DNA from: JAEXOD01 sp963663265
GTDB taxonomy: Bacteria > Bacteroidota > Ignavibacteria > Ignavibacteriales > Melioribacteraceae
Assembly: GCA_963663265.2 (NCBI GenBank)
Contig: CAXXXM010000002.1
Coordinates: 1,550,001-1,614,000, forward strand
DNA: 64,000 nucleotides
Reading direction: 5' to 3'
The notes beneath the pieces were generated by a model. The model searched no databases. It was not told where the DNA came from and worked only from the letters and a program-made list of their open reading frames with translations. Numbering within the stretch: the first letter of the stretch is position 1; each line of letters starts with the position of its first letter. Position numbers and translations under genes: made by a program. This document shows positions 1-11,100 of the stretch, piece by piece.

Positions 1-1651
1 CAGTTGCAGTTAATGCACCAGTAAAGTCATTAACTGTATTAATAATTAATTGATATTTTAATCCTTGTCCATTACCTAATAAATACCAATATAAAGTTGT
101 AGATGTGCCGTATACTGTTGTATTTCCAATTGGATAAGATACTTTTGGAATTAGTGTAACAAATCCCGGTGCTTGAATTTTGAAATAGCTAATATTTGAA
201 TAAGCCGAAACAACATTAGTTGAAGTTTTTGAAGTAACTCTCCAATAAAGCTTTGTGTTACCAGGTAATCCAGCTAAGTCTTGTTCAAGAGTTGTTTCTG
301 TTAAGTCTGTTAATTTAATAACAGGATTTGTCATATCAGCATTTAATGAAATTTCAAAATCATAAAGTAAACCCGTTCCAACTTGATTTAAATACCAAAC
401 AAACATAGTTGGATTTGTGTTTACATCTGATCCATTTGTTGGGGTACTTAAAACAGCTTTAATTTGAATAACTGTTCTAAACTTAAATACAGTTGAATAA
501 TCGCTTTCGCCATAAGCATCAATAGCTTTTACTCTATAGTAGTAATCTTTATCATTTTCCAAAACATAAGCTGGAGGAGCAAATTGGAATTCGGTATTTG
601 TTATGTTTTCAATTTTTATTAAACCGGCAGCAGGAAAAGTATTACTTTTAGAAATTTCTAAAGTGTAAACAATTGGAGCCTGACCAATTGTAGGATTCCA
701 ATCGAATAAAGGAATAATAGAATTTTTTACAGAATTATTTGCCGGCAAACTTAATGTTGGTGGAGCTAATTTTGTTAAAAACGTTGCTGAACTATAATTA
801 CTTGTACCATAAGCATAAATTCCTTTTACCCTCCAATAATATTGAGTAAAATGAGTTAAACCGGAAACAGTAACAGTAGTATCTGTTATCCCGGTTTGCG
901 AAAATACTGTAGTGGCAAATAAAGGGTCGTCAGAAACTTCAACTGTATAAGCATTAGCTCCTATACTTTCATGCCAAAGAAGCGTAATGTTTGTTGGTTG
1001 ATGAACTGCATTATTTGCTGGTGAAATTAAAGTTGGATCAGATAATATTGTTAAAAATGTTCCAAAACTATAAAAACTTTCAGCGTGAACTGTGGTTGAT
1101 TTTACTCTCCAAGTATAAAGAGTATTATAATTTAATCCTGTAATTGTTATACTTGTATCTGTAACTCCAGACTGTGAAAAAGTTGTTGTGGCAAATGTAC
1201 CGTCTTCTGAAACATCGATAGTATAAGCTTCAGCCCCTGCACCCGGATGCCATGAAAGAGTAATATTTACCGGTTGATTCTGTGTGCCTAAGGTAGGAGT
1301 TGCTATTGTTGGAGTGCCAGGATTTGTATAAAAAGTCCAAGTTGGAGAATATGGAGTACCGGCAATATTTGATCTTACGTGCCAGTAATATGTTTTTCCT
1401 GCTTCCAATGGGGTTGTAAGTGTTAATGCAGTATTATTCCCAATGTTTTGATTATAAACAAAAGTAGTAAAATTAATATCTTCCGATATTTGTATTCTGA
1501 ACTGAGTTGCACCTGCGTCAGGTGCCCATGCAAATGTTGGGGTCAATGTAACTACTGTGCTTCCATCAACCGGTTGCTGCAACGTTGGTTGAGCCGCAAT
1601 GCTTAAAGAAAAAAGCATTAAGATTATTAATTGTTTGAAAATAGCCTTCAT
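1..1651 (-). CDS. Secreted fibronectin type III repeat protein, C-terminus outside window
   Basis: About 550 N-terminal residues are visible and the frame stays open to the window edge. The ATG at 1651 follows a good ribosome site (AGGTGAG on the minus strand). A signal peptide comes first (MKAIFKQLIILMLF…, cleavage near AAQP). It is followed by repeated beta-sandwich units of about 90-100 residues with the fibronectin-III-like signature 'YYWRV+', for example TYYWHVRS and YYWRVKGI. The protein resembles the next gene (1888-5163) unit by unit, including the 'WYLNQ' and 'GLPGNTKLYWR' segments, so the two are tandem paralogues. By analogy it probably ends in a T9SS sorting domain and is a cell-surface or extracellular structural or adhesion protein. 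No catalytic motif is visible. Confidence 0.8.
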   Translation of the reverse strand, partial: MKAIFKQLIILMLFSLSIAAQPTLQQPVDGSTVVTLTPTFAWAPDAGATQFRIQISEDINFTTFVYNQNIGNNTALTLTTPLEAGKTYYWHVRSNIAGTPYSPTWTFYTNPGTPTIATPTLGTQNQPVNITLSWHPGAGAEAYTIDVSEDGTFATTTFSQSGVTDTSITITGLNYNTLYTWRVKSTTVHAESFYSFGTFLTILSDPTLISPANNAVHQPTNITLLWHESIGANAYTVEVSDDPLFATTVFSQTGITDTTVTVSGLTHFTQYYWRVKGIYAYGTSNYSSATFLTKLAPPTLSLPANNSVKNSIIPLFDWNPTIGQAPIVYTLEISKSNTFPAAGLIKIENITNTEFQFAPPAYVLENDKDYYYRVKAIDAYGESDYSTVFKFRTVIQIKAVLSTPTNGSDVNTNPTMFVWYLNQVGTGLLYDFEISLNADMTNPVIKLTDLTETTLEQDLAGLPGNTKLYWRVTSKTSTNVVSAYSNISYFKIQAPGFVTLIPKVSYPIGNTTVYGTSTTLYWYLLGNGQGLKYQLIINTVNDFTGALTAT

Positions 1652-1821
1652 TTCTCACCTATATTTTATTTTTATTATTATTTTCAGCATTTATCAAAGC
1701 AGCCTACACTTAAGGCAATTTAATATAGTTTAATTTGTTAAATTTTCCAAATTATTTTTAAATAAATTTTTTATTAAGTTGTTATTTTATAATAAGATAC
1801 GAGGTATTTTAAGTGTTTTAA

Positions 1822-1865
1822 TAAAAAAAAGAGGCTGCAATTAATTATAATTGCAACCCCTTTTT
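1822..1865 (-). terminator. Rho-independent terminator after the FnIII gene
   Basis: A 12-bp stem with G-T wobbles (1831-1842 with 1849-1860) is followed on the minus strand by a run of eight T (1823-1830). It lies just past the stop at 1888. The plus-strand side also ends in CCCC plus five T. Confidence 0.75.
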
Positions 1866-1887
1866 ATATAGGTGAACAAACAAGGAC

Positions 1888-4800
1888 TTATTTAATGAGG
1901 ACTAATTTTTTTGTTTCTATGTAATTATTGGCATTAATTCTGTACAAATATGCTCCACTTGTAACTTTAATTCCGTTGTTATTTGTGCCATCCCAAATTA
2001 TTGAATATGTGCCGGCATTCAAGGAATTATTTACCAATGTTTTTATTTCTTGACCAAGCATATTATAAATAGATAGCTTAACATTGCCAGAATTTGGTAA
2101 TCCAAATTTAATTGTTGTTGAAGGGTTAAATGGATTTGGATAATTTTGTGACATAAAATAATTATCTGGTACAATATCCTTTTCTTCAACGCTTGTTACG
2201 TTATCAGTTATTTCAAACGATGCAATATTTGAATAATTTGAATAATTATTTTGTAATGTTTTTGATCTAACTCTCCAATAATATGTTTTGTTCGATTCTA
2301 AGCCATAACTGTTAAATAAAGGTTGGGTTAAATTTTCAATTAATGTTGGATTATCCATATCTGAAGATTCGGAAATTTCCAAATTGTACAACAAACCGCT
2401 ATTTTGTGCAGGCATTACCCAGGTTATTATAGGTGCATTTGTATTTATTGTTATTCCGCCAGCAGGACTTCCCGTTATAGGCATTAATGGAGCTGAAGAA
2501 TCGTAAACAACAAAATACTCCGGTGTTGACCAAGCAGATGGTGTTACGCCGTTATATGATCGTACTCTCCAGTATACTGTGCTTCCTTCTAATAATCCTG
2601 TAATAGTATAGTTATGATTATTTATTCCAACAAAGTTAGGAGTTCCCGAAAAAGCACCGGTTGTACTAAGTTCAATTTGATATGTTAATCCTGTACTTGA
2701 ACCATTTAAATACCAGTTTAAGTTTTGACTTGTTGAATATACAGTTGCTCCACCAACAGGCCAGGAAAGAACGGGTACTAAAGAACCACCGGAGCCTATT
2801 ACTATAAAGCTTTCTGCTGTTGACCATGAGGAATAGTTAGTTCCGTTATGTGAACGAACTTTCCAATAATATGTTAAACCTGCTGTTAAATTAGTTAAAT
2901 TGTAATTTAAGTTTGTTAAACCGGCTACTGTTGGTGTTCCTGTAAATATGCCTGTTGAATTATATTCAACATCAAATGTTAAACCTGTTGAGGAACCATT
3001 TAAATACCAACTTAATGTTGGATTTAATGAATATACTACTGTACCACCTATTGGATATGAAGGGACAGGGATAATATTTGTTATTGCCCCATATACTTCA
3101 AACACTTCAGTATTTGACCATGAGGAATAAGTTGTTCCATTAAATGAACGAACTCTCCAATAATAATATGTGCCGGGCGTTAATCCGGTTATTGTATAGT
3201 ATTGATTTGTCAATCCGGTTACTGTTGGAGTTCCTGAAAATAGGTTTGATGTACCATATTCTATTTCGTAAGTTAAACCAACCGCATATTCATTTAAATA
3301 CCAGTATAATGTTGGACTTGTTGTATATACTGTTGAACCAGAAATAGGCCATGACTGAACAGGTGTTACTGGAGTTGAAATACCATTAACAACAAAACTT
3401 TCAACAGTTGACCAATCGGAATATTGCAAACCGTTAAAAGACCTAATTTTCCAGTAGTAAGTATCTCCACCATTTAATCCACCTAATGTGTAATATAAAT
3501 TATTAATTCCTGCATAAGTTGGATTTCCTGTAAACACCCCGGAATTATTAATTTCTATTTCATAAGTTAAGCCTGTTCCTGCCGCTAATAAATACCAATA
3601 TAATGTTACTGAGGAATTGTAAATTGTTGTTCCACCAACCGGATAAGAAGGATATGGTAATAACGCAACAAATCCCGGTGTTTGAATTGTAAAACTATCA
3701 ATTGCTGAATAATGGGAAACTATGGTTGGGGAAACTTTTGAAGTGATTCTCCAATATAGCTTTGTATTACCAGGTAAGCCGGTTAAATTTTGGCTTAATG
3801 TGGTTGCGTTAATGTTCTGTACTGTAATTACCGGAGAAGTTAAATCGTTATTTAGTGAAAGCTCAAAATCGTAAATTGTATTTGGAGCAAACTGATTTAA
3901 ATACCAAGAAAACAGCTGTGGATTATTAAATGCACCTGAACCACCAATGGGCCAGCCCAAGACAGGTATTATTTCCGGTACAGTTTTGAAAGTATATACT
4001 GAGGAATAATCACTTGTACCATAAACATCTGTTGCTGAAACTCTATAAAAATATTGTTTATTATTATCTAATACATAGGCAGGTGGGGAAAATTGAAGTA
4101 AATCTGCCGATAAATTAGAAAGAGTAATTAATCCTGTTGTAAAAGATATGTCTTCTGCTATTTCCAAAGTATATGTAATAGGGTTTTCACCCACAACGCT
4201 ATTCCAGTCAAATAGTGGAACAATAGAATTGTTTATTGAATTATTTATTGGTGCTGCTAATACAGGTGCTGCTAACTTAGTTTTAAATGACCATATATTT
4301 GAAAAACTACTTGTGCCATGTACGTTAATTGCTCTTACTCTCCAAAAATAATCAGTAAAATTACTTAAATTGTTAACCAACAAATTTGTTGCCGATACAT
4401 TGGAAAATGTTTGAAGATTTAATGTGAATATGCTGTCTTCTGCCAATTCAATAGTATATTCAGACGCTCCATTCACACTATTCCAACTTAAAGCAATATT
4501 TGTAGGGTTGTGTACTGATAAGTCGTTTGGACTTAATAAAGTTGGATCGGCTAATAAAGTTATAAATGTAAAAGAAGAAAAAGCACCTTCACCATAAGCA
4601 TTTACACCTTTTACTCTCCAATAATATGTTGTGTAATTATTTAATCCTGTTACAGATGTATTTGTTGCAACTAATCCTGTTTGACTATCAATAATATTAG
4701 CAAATAAAGAATCGTCAGAAAGTTCAAAAGTATAAGTATCGGTATTAGTTGAAGCATTCCACAAAAAGTTTGCTGAAATAGGATTATTATATGAATTATT

Positions 4801-5163
4801 TGCTGGAGAGTTAAGAGTAATACTTCCCGGATAAACTAAAGTAGTTAGTGTAAAGTAGGATGAGTATAATCCTGAAACATTATCCATTACTCTCCAATAA
4901 TATGTTGTGTTTTCAGTTAATGGATTTCCAAGTATATAACTTTGTACATCACCTAATGAAGTATCTATAATTGTTGTTGTAAATGTATTATCGTCTGAAA
5001 ACTGTAAAGTATAATCTATTGCTCCAACTACAACATCCCAACTTAATGTTGGAGTTAATGAAACACCGTTAGATAAATCTGTTGGTGTTTGTAACGTTGG
5101 CTGTGCTTTTGTTGTTATAAAAGTTGCAATAATTAGAATAATTAATAGTTGTAACTTTTTCAT
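1888..5163 (-). CDS. T9SS-secreted fibronectin type III repeat protein
   Basis: A 1091-residue exported protein. The start at 5163 is preferred over an upstream in-frame ATG because a ribosome site (AAGGTGA) precedes it and a clean signal peptide follows (MKKLQLLIILIIATF…KAQP). About nine to ten fibronectin-III-like units of 90-100 residues follow, each with a 'YYWRVR' strand. Units in the middle (about residues 520-900) are nearly alike, repeating 'GLTYEIE' and 'YNSSWS'-like blocks. Residues about 1003-1091 form a type A T9SS sorting domain: NYPNPFNPSTTIKFGLP, then YNMLGQEIKTL and a final KKLVLIK. The protein is expected to cross the outer membrane by T9SS and be anchored or released. It is likely adhesive or structural; no enzyme motif was seen. 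Paralogue of the gene at 1-1651. Confidence 0.9.
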   Translation of the reverse strand: MKKLQLLIILIIATFITTKAQPTLQTPTDLSNGVSLTPTLSWDVVVGAIDYTLQFSDDNTFTTTIIDTSLGDVQSYILGNPLTENTTYYWRVMDNVSGLYSSYFTLTTLVYPGSITLNSPANNSYNNPISANFLWNASTNTDTYTFELSDDSLFANIIDSQTGLVATNTSVTGLNNYTTYYWRVKGVNAYGEGAFSSFTFITLLADPTLLSPNDLSVHNPTNIALSWNSVNGASEYTIELAEDSIFTLNLQTFSNVSATNLLVNNLSNFTDYFWRVRAINVHGTSSFSNIWSFKTKLAAPVLAAPINNSINNSIVPLFDWNSVVGENPITYTLEIAEDISFTTGLITLSNLSADLLQFSPPAYVLDNNKQYFYRVSATDVYGTSDYSSVYTFKTVPEIIPVLGWPIGGSGAFNNPQLFSWYLNQFAPNTIYDFELSLNNDLTSPVITVQNINATTLSQNLTGLPGNTKLYWRITSKVSPTIVSHYSAIDSFTIQTPGFVALLPYPSYPVGGTTIYNSSVTLYWYLLAAGTGLTYEIEINNSGVFTGNPTYAGINNLYYTLGGLNGGDTYYWKIRSFNGLQYSDWSTVESFVVNGISTPVTPVQSWPISGSTVYTTSPTLYWYLNEYAVGLTYEIEYGTSNLFSGTPTVTGLTNQYYTITGLTPGTYYYWRVRSFNGTTYSSWSNTEVFEVYGAITNIIPVPSYPIGGTVVYSLNPTLSWYLNGSSTGLTFDVEYNSTGIFTGTPTVAGLTNLNYNLTNLTAGLTYYWKVRSHNGTNYSSWSTAESFIVIGSGGSLVPVLSWPVGGATVYSTSQNLNWYLNGSSTGLTYQIELSTTGAFSGTPNFVGINNHNYTITGLLEGSTVYWRVRSYNGVTPSAWSTPEYFVVYDSSAPLMPITGSPAGGITINTNAPIITWVMPAQNSGLLYNLEISESSDMDNPTLIENLTQPLFNSYGLESNKTYYWRVRSKTLQNNYSNYSNIASFEITDNVTSVEEKDIVPDNYFMSQNYPNPFNPSTTIKFGLPNSGNVKLSIYNMLGQEIKTLVNNSLNAGTYSIIWDGTNNNGIKVTSGAYLYRINANNYIETKKLVLIK

Positions 5164-5200
5164 TGTTTCACCTTTATTAAATAAAAAGATAGCTTGTCTT

Positions 5201-5229
5201 AATATAAACAAAATAAGACACGATGTCAA
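5201..5229 (-). promoter_or_regulatory. Candidate sigma-70-like promoter of the FnIII gene
   Basis: On the minus strand TTGACA (5224-5229) and TATATT (5201-5206) are separated by 17 nt. A start near 5195 would give a leader of about 30 nt before the ATG at 5163. Pattern match only. Confidence 0.5.
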
Positions 5230-5500
5230 GTTTAAAAATGTTTGTAAGTTATAATACTTAGATAAGTTAGCGAAATATTAGTTAATTATATTAAATTGAA
5301 TAAATTTTTCTGGTTTAAATGGAGATTTAGTCCTAAGTTTGACACTTTGATGCTGTAAGTTATTATAAAATAAGAACAATTGAAAAAAAAGTTGCAGAAA
5401 TTGCCACTACAATTTAAATTGCTTCAAGCATTTCACGATTATTTATTATCCCTAAACAATACATAATATGCTTTTTTAGTTGTCAATGTTCTTTTTTTGT

Positions 5501-5529
5501 TTGACACTTTTGGCGTATTCTTGTATTTT
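5501..5529 (+). promoter_or_regulatory. Candidate sigma-70-like promoter of the beta-helix gene
   Basis: TTGACA (5501-5506), a 17-nt spacer and TATTTT (5524-5529), about 40 nt upstream of the GTG at 5571. Pattern match only. Confidence 0.4.
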
Positions 5530-5570
5530 AAAATTATTCCCAATTAAATAATTTTTGTAAGGAGGTTTTA

Positions 5571-8132
5571 GTGCGTGCTTTTTACAGATTTGTAATTTTA
5601 TTGATTTGCTTAAATACTATTGTAATGGGCGAAGGATTAACTGGAGAAAAAATTATTGGTGCTGGAGGTGACTACGATACTTTTTCTGCTGCAATTACAG
5701 ACTTAAACAATAAGGGAGTTGGTTTAGGTGGCGTTACTTTTTTGATTAAAGGAGGTACCTATAGCGAGGCAACAGCTTTGTGTCTAACAACAACTTCTTC
5801 ATCTGCTTCAAGACCAATAATCTTCAAAGCATATAATTCTGAATTAATCACATTAAATACTTTTCAAAGTAACACAAAAAAGTATTGCGTTCGTATTGAG
5901 TCCGACTACGTCACATTTGAAGGCGATACAACATCAAGTGAGTTTAATTTTGTAATTAATTCCACAAACACAACATATAGCTTTTATGGATTTGATATTG
6001 TTGGCTCAAACAACATAATAAAAAAATGCAAAATTGACTTTCCATCAAAATATTATGTTTCTGGATCAACTGGTATTTATTTAAGAAACGACTGTAATGA
6101 TTGTCTAATAGATAATAATGAAATAAGTGCTTCGATTGGAATTGCTGTTGGATCTTTACAAAATTCGTTGAATTTACCATGTAATAGTCATAAAATCTCA
6201 CGAAACTATATTAATTTTAACATTTATGGCATAAATGCTAATGCCAGATTCAATAATTTATCAATTTCTTCAAATATATTATCTGGAAATTTAGCAAGTA
6301 GTATATCTGCTTCAGCAACAGTCGGTATCAATATTAATTCGACTCATAATGTATCGCCTTATCCGCAAATCATCATTAAGGCAAACGAGGTATTTGATTG
6401 TGGAAATCAAGCAGCTGGTTCTTATGTTGTTAATGGAATAACTGTATCTGGTTTTGGTAATTTTACTATTACAAAAAACAAAGTACATTCACTTAACAAT
6501 GAAAGTGGAGGAGGAATAAATGGAATTCAATGTGCTTATAGTGCCAATGAATCACTAAATAACATTTTTTATTTAAACAATAATTTTGTTTATAATTTCC
6601 AAAATATAAGTTATTCAAGAGTTGCTCAATACATAAATTGTTTTTCACTAAATGCAATTGGCATCTATAATGTTTTTAATAATTCAGTTTTCTTAGACAT
6701 GAATTATAATGCAACCGATATTAATATTTTATCTTTCGTTAGAAATTATTCATATTCTTTAGAAGTTAATATTAAAAATAACATATTCCACTATTCAAAT
6801 ATTAATAACGATTCTAATATAGGATTTTATTATTTCGACAATGGGCTGAGTAACCTAATCAATATTGATTACAATAATTATTATTCTCATAACTCCAGTC
6901 ATGCATTCTTTGGTACGTTCAATGCTAATAAATCTACTTCACTAAGTAGTTGGAAAACCTTTATAAACAATGGGAACGAAACACACTCACAGGAATTTGA
7001 CCCCCTTTTCCATTCCCCAACTGATTTACATTTATTACCCAACTCGCCATGTGCTGGAAAAGGAGTAACAATTGCCGGTATTGAAACAGATATTGATGGT
7101 GATACAAGAAAAAATCCACCCGATATTGGTGCCGATGAGTTTACTGCGTTTACACTAACGGCAAATGGAAATACATCAAACCCACCGGCTGGCTCCCCAA
7201 CAAATATAATTCCCACGTCATCAGCCGGAGGAGTTGAAATTAATCCTTCAACAACATCAACAGGTAATATTTCGGCATTCTTTTTTAATCAAGCCCCATC
7301 AGGCAATTTACCAAGCGAAGTTACAACCATTTCTAATTATCATTGGGTTTTATCAACAAATATGCACAACTTTGAAACAGATGTAATTTTCTACTTTGAT
7401 AATATTATTGATAATGGAATTGATAATCCTGAAAATATAGTTTTATTAAAGCGAGAAAACCAAAGCGAAGATTGGCAGATTTATTCAAATGTGGAAATTG
7501 GGAGTAATTATATAAAAGCAAAAGGATTAACACAATTTTCCGAATTTGCTATTGGACAAAACAATGCAACGCCTGTTGAAGCAACAAATTTTTACTCATG
7601 TGTAAATGGTAATACTGTTATTCTTAACTGGGAAACAGCAACTGAACTTAACAGCTATAGCTTTTTAATTGAACGTAAAAGCTATGTTGACAACACATGG
7701 AAAACAATGGATACAATTCTAACAAAAGGAAATAGTAATACAACAAACTATTATGGGTATAAAGAATATAATGTTTTTTCGGGAAGTTATAGTTATCGTA
7801 TTAAACATATCAATACAAATGGCAGCTATGAGTATATCAAAACATTTAATATAACAGTTGGTGCCCCTAACAATTTTATATTACACCAGAATTATCCCAA
7901 CCCATTTAATCCAAGCACCACAATTAATTTTGACCTGCCAATTACAACAAATACCAAGATATCAATTTACAATATTACTGGTGAAAAATTATTTACACTA
8001 ATTGATGAAAAATTAGAGGCGGGGAATTATAGTTATGCATTCAATTTTAGCAGCTTAGCAAGCGGGGTATACTTTTATAGACTGGAAACAACCGAGTTTG
8101 TTAGTGTTAAAAAGATGATTTTATTGAGATAG
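5571..8132 (+). CDS. T9SS-secreted parallel beta-helix protein
   Basis: 853 residues. A very strong ribosome site (AAGGAGG, 5559-5565) sets the GTG start, followed by a signal peptide (MRAFYRFVILLICLNTIVMG). Residues about 25-500 look like a right-handed parallel beta-helix, with many N-rich turns such as 'NNIIKKCKIDF' and 'NNFVYNF'. This region ends with 'DIDGDTRKNPPDIGADEF', the closing motif of many pectate-lyase-like extracellular proteins. A beta-sandwich follows (about 530-660), then a segment starting PVEATNFYSCVNGNTVILNW that is typical of the region before the sorting domain. The T9SS type A sorting domain occupies about 774-853 (NYPNPFNPSTTINFDLP … KKMILLR). It probably binds or cleaves polysaccharide at the surface, but no catalytic residues can be assigned. 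Confidence 0.88.
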   Translation: MRAFYRFVILLICLNTIVMGEGLTGEKIIGAGGDYDTFSAAITDLNNKGVGLGGVTFLIKGGTYSEATALCLTTTSSSASRPIIFKAYNSELITLNTFQSNTKKYCVRIESDYVTFEGDTTSSEFNFVINSTNTTYSFYGFDIVGSNNIIKKCKIDFPSKYYVSGSTGIYLRNDCNDCLIDNNEISASIGIAVGSLQNSLNLPCNSHKISRNYINFNIYGINANARFNNLSISSNILSGNLASSISASATVGININSTHNVSPYPQIIIKANEVFDCGNQAAGSYVVNGITVSGFGNFTITKNKVHSLNNESGGGINGIQCAYSANESLNNIFYLNNNFVYNFQNISYSRVAQYINCFSLNAIGIYNVFNNSVFLDMNYNATDINILSFVRNYSYSLEVNIKNNIFHYSNINNDSNIGFYYFDNGLSNLINIDYNNYYSHNSSHAFFGTFNANKSTSLSSWKTFINNGNETHSQEFDPLFHSPTDLHLLPNSPCAGKGVTIAGIETDIDGDTRKNPPDIGADEFTAFTLTANGNTSNPPAGSPTNIIPTSSAGGVEINPSTTSTGNISAFFFNQAPSGNLPSEVTTISNYHWVLSTNMHNFETDVIFYFDNIIDNGIDNPENIVLLKRENQSEDWQIYSNVEIGSNYIKAKGLTQFSEFAIGQNNATPVEATNFYSCVNGNTVILNWETATELNSYSFLIERKSYVDNTWKTMDTILTKGNSNTTNYYGYKEYNVFSGSYSYRIKHINTNGSYEYIKTFNITVGAPNNFILHQNYPNPFNPSTTINFDLPITTNTKISIYNITGEKLFTLIDEKLEAGNYSYAFNFSSLASGVYFYRLETTEFVSVKKMILLR

Positions 8133-8140
8133 AAATTAAA

Positions 8141-8178
8141 AAAAACCTATACCTGATTAAGTTCAAGTATAGGTTTTT
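8141..8178. terminator. Bidirectional terminator between convergent genes
   Basis: Arms ACCTATAC and GTATAGGT flank a 14-nt loop, with five A before and five T after. It lies between the stop at 8132 and the convergent stop at 8199 and can serve both. Confidence 0.8.
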
Positions 8179-8198
8179 AAATTTATTTACTATTAAAG

Positions 8199-11100
8199 TT
8201 ATTTTACTTTTGCAAGTTTTTGAGTAATATTTTCTTGTTTATCACCATTCTTTAATATAATCTTATAGAAATAAACACCATTAGCTACATCATCACCATC
8301 TTCATCTTTTCCATCCCAATAAATTTTATTAAAATCTACATTTAATAAAGCTGGGCTTACATTAATTTTTTTAATAAGTCTGCCAGCAACAGTATAAATT
8401 CTAATATTTAATTCATCAGGTACTTGAGTAAGCTTAAAAGTAAAATAAGTATCCTCACTAAATGGATTTGGGTAATTATAAGCATAAAGGATTTTAGCTT
8501 CAGAAGAAACCACAAAGCTCTTTTGATATCCGTTTGTACTACCTAAATCCCCTTCCAAGTTTTCACCTTGAATTCTAATAGTATGTTCGCCATCTTCCAG
8601 ATCGGGTTTAAGGCAATAAATTACTCTTTTAGAAATTGTATCATAAACCGTACTATCTAATTGAGTTCTATATTTTCTAACTCCATCAAGATAAAAACGT
8701 ATAGCAGTAGTATCGCTGTATGGGAATAACGACATATAATCCAAATTAATTTTAATATTAGGATTGGATGAAACAAAATCCCCTTCGGCAATATCAATTT
8801 CATCAAAAGTTGTTGAAACAGTTGCGGAATGTAAATTAGTTACGGTATCTTTTATTACATAAAATGGTATTTTATAATAATTATTATCCTTATAAAGTTC
8901 TTTAATCTTATTTTCGGGATCTAAATAAACTTCAAAAGCCATATTACCGTAACCATCTTCAAAATTAGTTTTGTAAGAATATTGAAATTCTTTGATAGCC
9001 ATTGTATCCGCAGAAGCAATAAGAGTATCAACAACAATTCGTTTAGAATTATCAGATTTAACTAAATTAACCATAACATTAAAACTATCAGCTTTAGAAC
9101 CACCTAAATTCATAAAAGCATAATCAATTTTAATAACTTCGCCTTGATCAATAGAATCGCTTGACACAGTAACAGTTTGATAATTTTGAGCCAATTCAGG
9201 CAATTTGTCATAATCAACGGCTAATAAATTTAACGAAGGAGATTCTGCACCGGGATTAATAGCAAAATCCGATTTAATTTTAATAAAAGGATAGGTTTTA
9301 GCATTAATATTGGATAGATCTCCAATTCCTTGTTCATTAACAACAATTGAATTTAAAGTATCAACACGTCCGCTATCAGTAATACCAATTGCTTTGTATT
9401 GAATAGAAGAGCCTTCGGGCAATACTTGACCAACCTCCAAATTTTTCCAATTATTAACCGGTCCAATAGTTGAAGTTACATAATACCCACTTGAAGGCAT
9501 TCTTGTAATAACAGTATCAATCTCCACCTTCCCATCAAATGCCGATTTTAACCCCTCCGGTACCGACCCCGTAGGAGCCCCTTTATACCCAATCATTGCC
9601 CAAGATTTACGATATCCAAAGCTTGAAATATACTGACTTCCAAACTCCATTATTTTATTTCTTACCGCAGAAGTTAATCCCTCTCCACCATCATCTGAAA
9701 CCGCAAAAAACACAATTTCGTTTGTGCTAATTGAATCTAAATAAGTAACAAAAAGTGCATTAGCTGTTGCACCGGCAGCAACATTAAAAAGCTTATATTC
9801 AATAAATTCTAACGTTGAGGAATTAAATCTTCCAACGTGAAAACCTCTCATTGTATTTTCAGGTATAAAATTTTGATTATTTATTGCAATTATTGCTGTT
9901 CGCCCTGCGTTATACCCGGCTGATAGTGCATATAAATGATATTGAATGGAATCCAGTTTTACTGAATTATCAGAGTATTTTATTTTTTCCAATAATCCAA
10001 GATTAAAAGTAATACTATCTCTTAATAAATAATTATCTTTATTTCCCAAAACAATTGAAACGGGTTCATTATATTCAGTAAGATTTTGTAATTTCGTTTT
10101 AAGCCATATTCTATCAAAATTTGAATAAGACAGTAAATTAATATTTGTAAATAATTTGTTTAATGATATTGATAACGAATCTGCCCCAATAAAATTTGCA
10201 TTATCTGCAATTTTGACACTAATACTGTTAGAGTTTGGTTTTGATATTGGGTTTATAAGAAAGAAGTCCTTTTTAACTTGGTTTTCATATTTTGAGAACA
10301 ACAAAGTTCTGATAGAAGTACTTGCAACACTAAAAGAGAATAATACATTGTTATCTGTCTCATAAATTTCATCAATAAAACTGTTTTCATCCAAAACGAC
10401 TTCTAATTTATGCTCTCCTGGCATATTTCTTACTTTTAAATAACAAGATATTGAGTCATTTAATAATGGTATCTCTTTTTGATAACTATATTGCTCTAAT
10501 AATAAATTGTTGTAGTAATGTTTTATTAAAATACTTGTTGAATCTTGTATTGTTCTTCCATAATTATTATAGAAGACATTACATAAAGTAGAATCCTCTA
10601 AATCATCTATTTGCCTCGATAATTTAATATCACTTTCAGAAATACTTAGATTAACCTTTTGAGGAATGGCTAAATTAATAATGGGGTCTCCAACCAAAGT
10701 ATTTGTTAAGGCAAAAAGCTTATATGTACCTGTTGAGCCATAATTAGTTAGCATGCTTGTTTTTGCTAATCTATGTGCATCTCCTAAGTTATAGATGGAG
10801 TCTCGTAATACTTTTTCAAAAAACAATTTTGGGGCAATATAAGAAGTTGAAGTAAAGCCAAGTGAAGAATTTCCAATATAACCAATTGCTTGACCGGAAA
10901 GCCCATTAACAAATAATTCTGAAAATGAAGTGATGTCTGGTTCAGCAAATCTTGCAGTTGAACAGCCAAAATCAGTAATTAAAGCTGATTTGTTATATAA
11001 ATTTTTTAGCTGAATTGGATCAGTAATGCTGTTATCCCATGTTTGCGTACCACTATGACCTAAATATGAAATAAAAACACTACCATAGTCTATTTGTTGT

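Larger units (their letters stand above)
5164..5570. other. Divergent intergenic region, 407 bp
   Basis: AT-rich spacer between two divergent T9SS cargo genes. It holds candidate promoters for both sides. The string TTTGACACTTT occurs twice in the plus orientation (starting at 5338 and 5500), each copy containing a TTGACA box. No gene-like open frame or RNA structure was recognised. Confidence 0.6.

Noticed and set aside
2500..3700. Regular repeats in the FnIII gene as a CRISPR array
   Set aside because: The period is about 300 nt and the repeats encode in-frame protein units; no short repeat-spacer pattern exists.
6899..7216. Antisense open frame within the beta-helix gene
   Set aside because: It is a shadow of the real coding strand, without a ribosome site or recognisable protein features.
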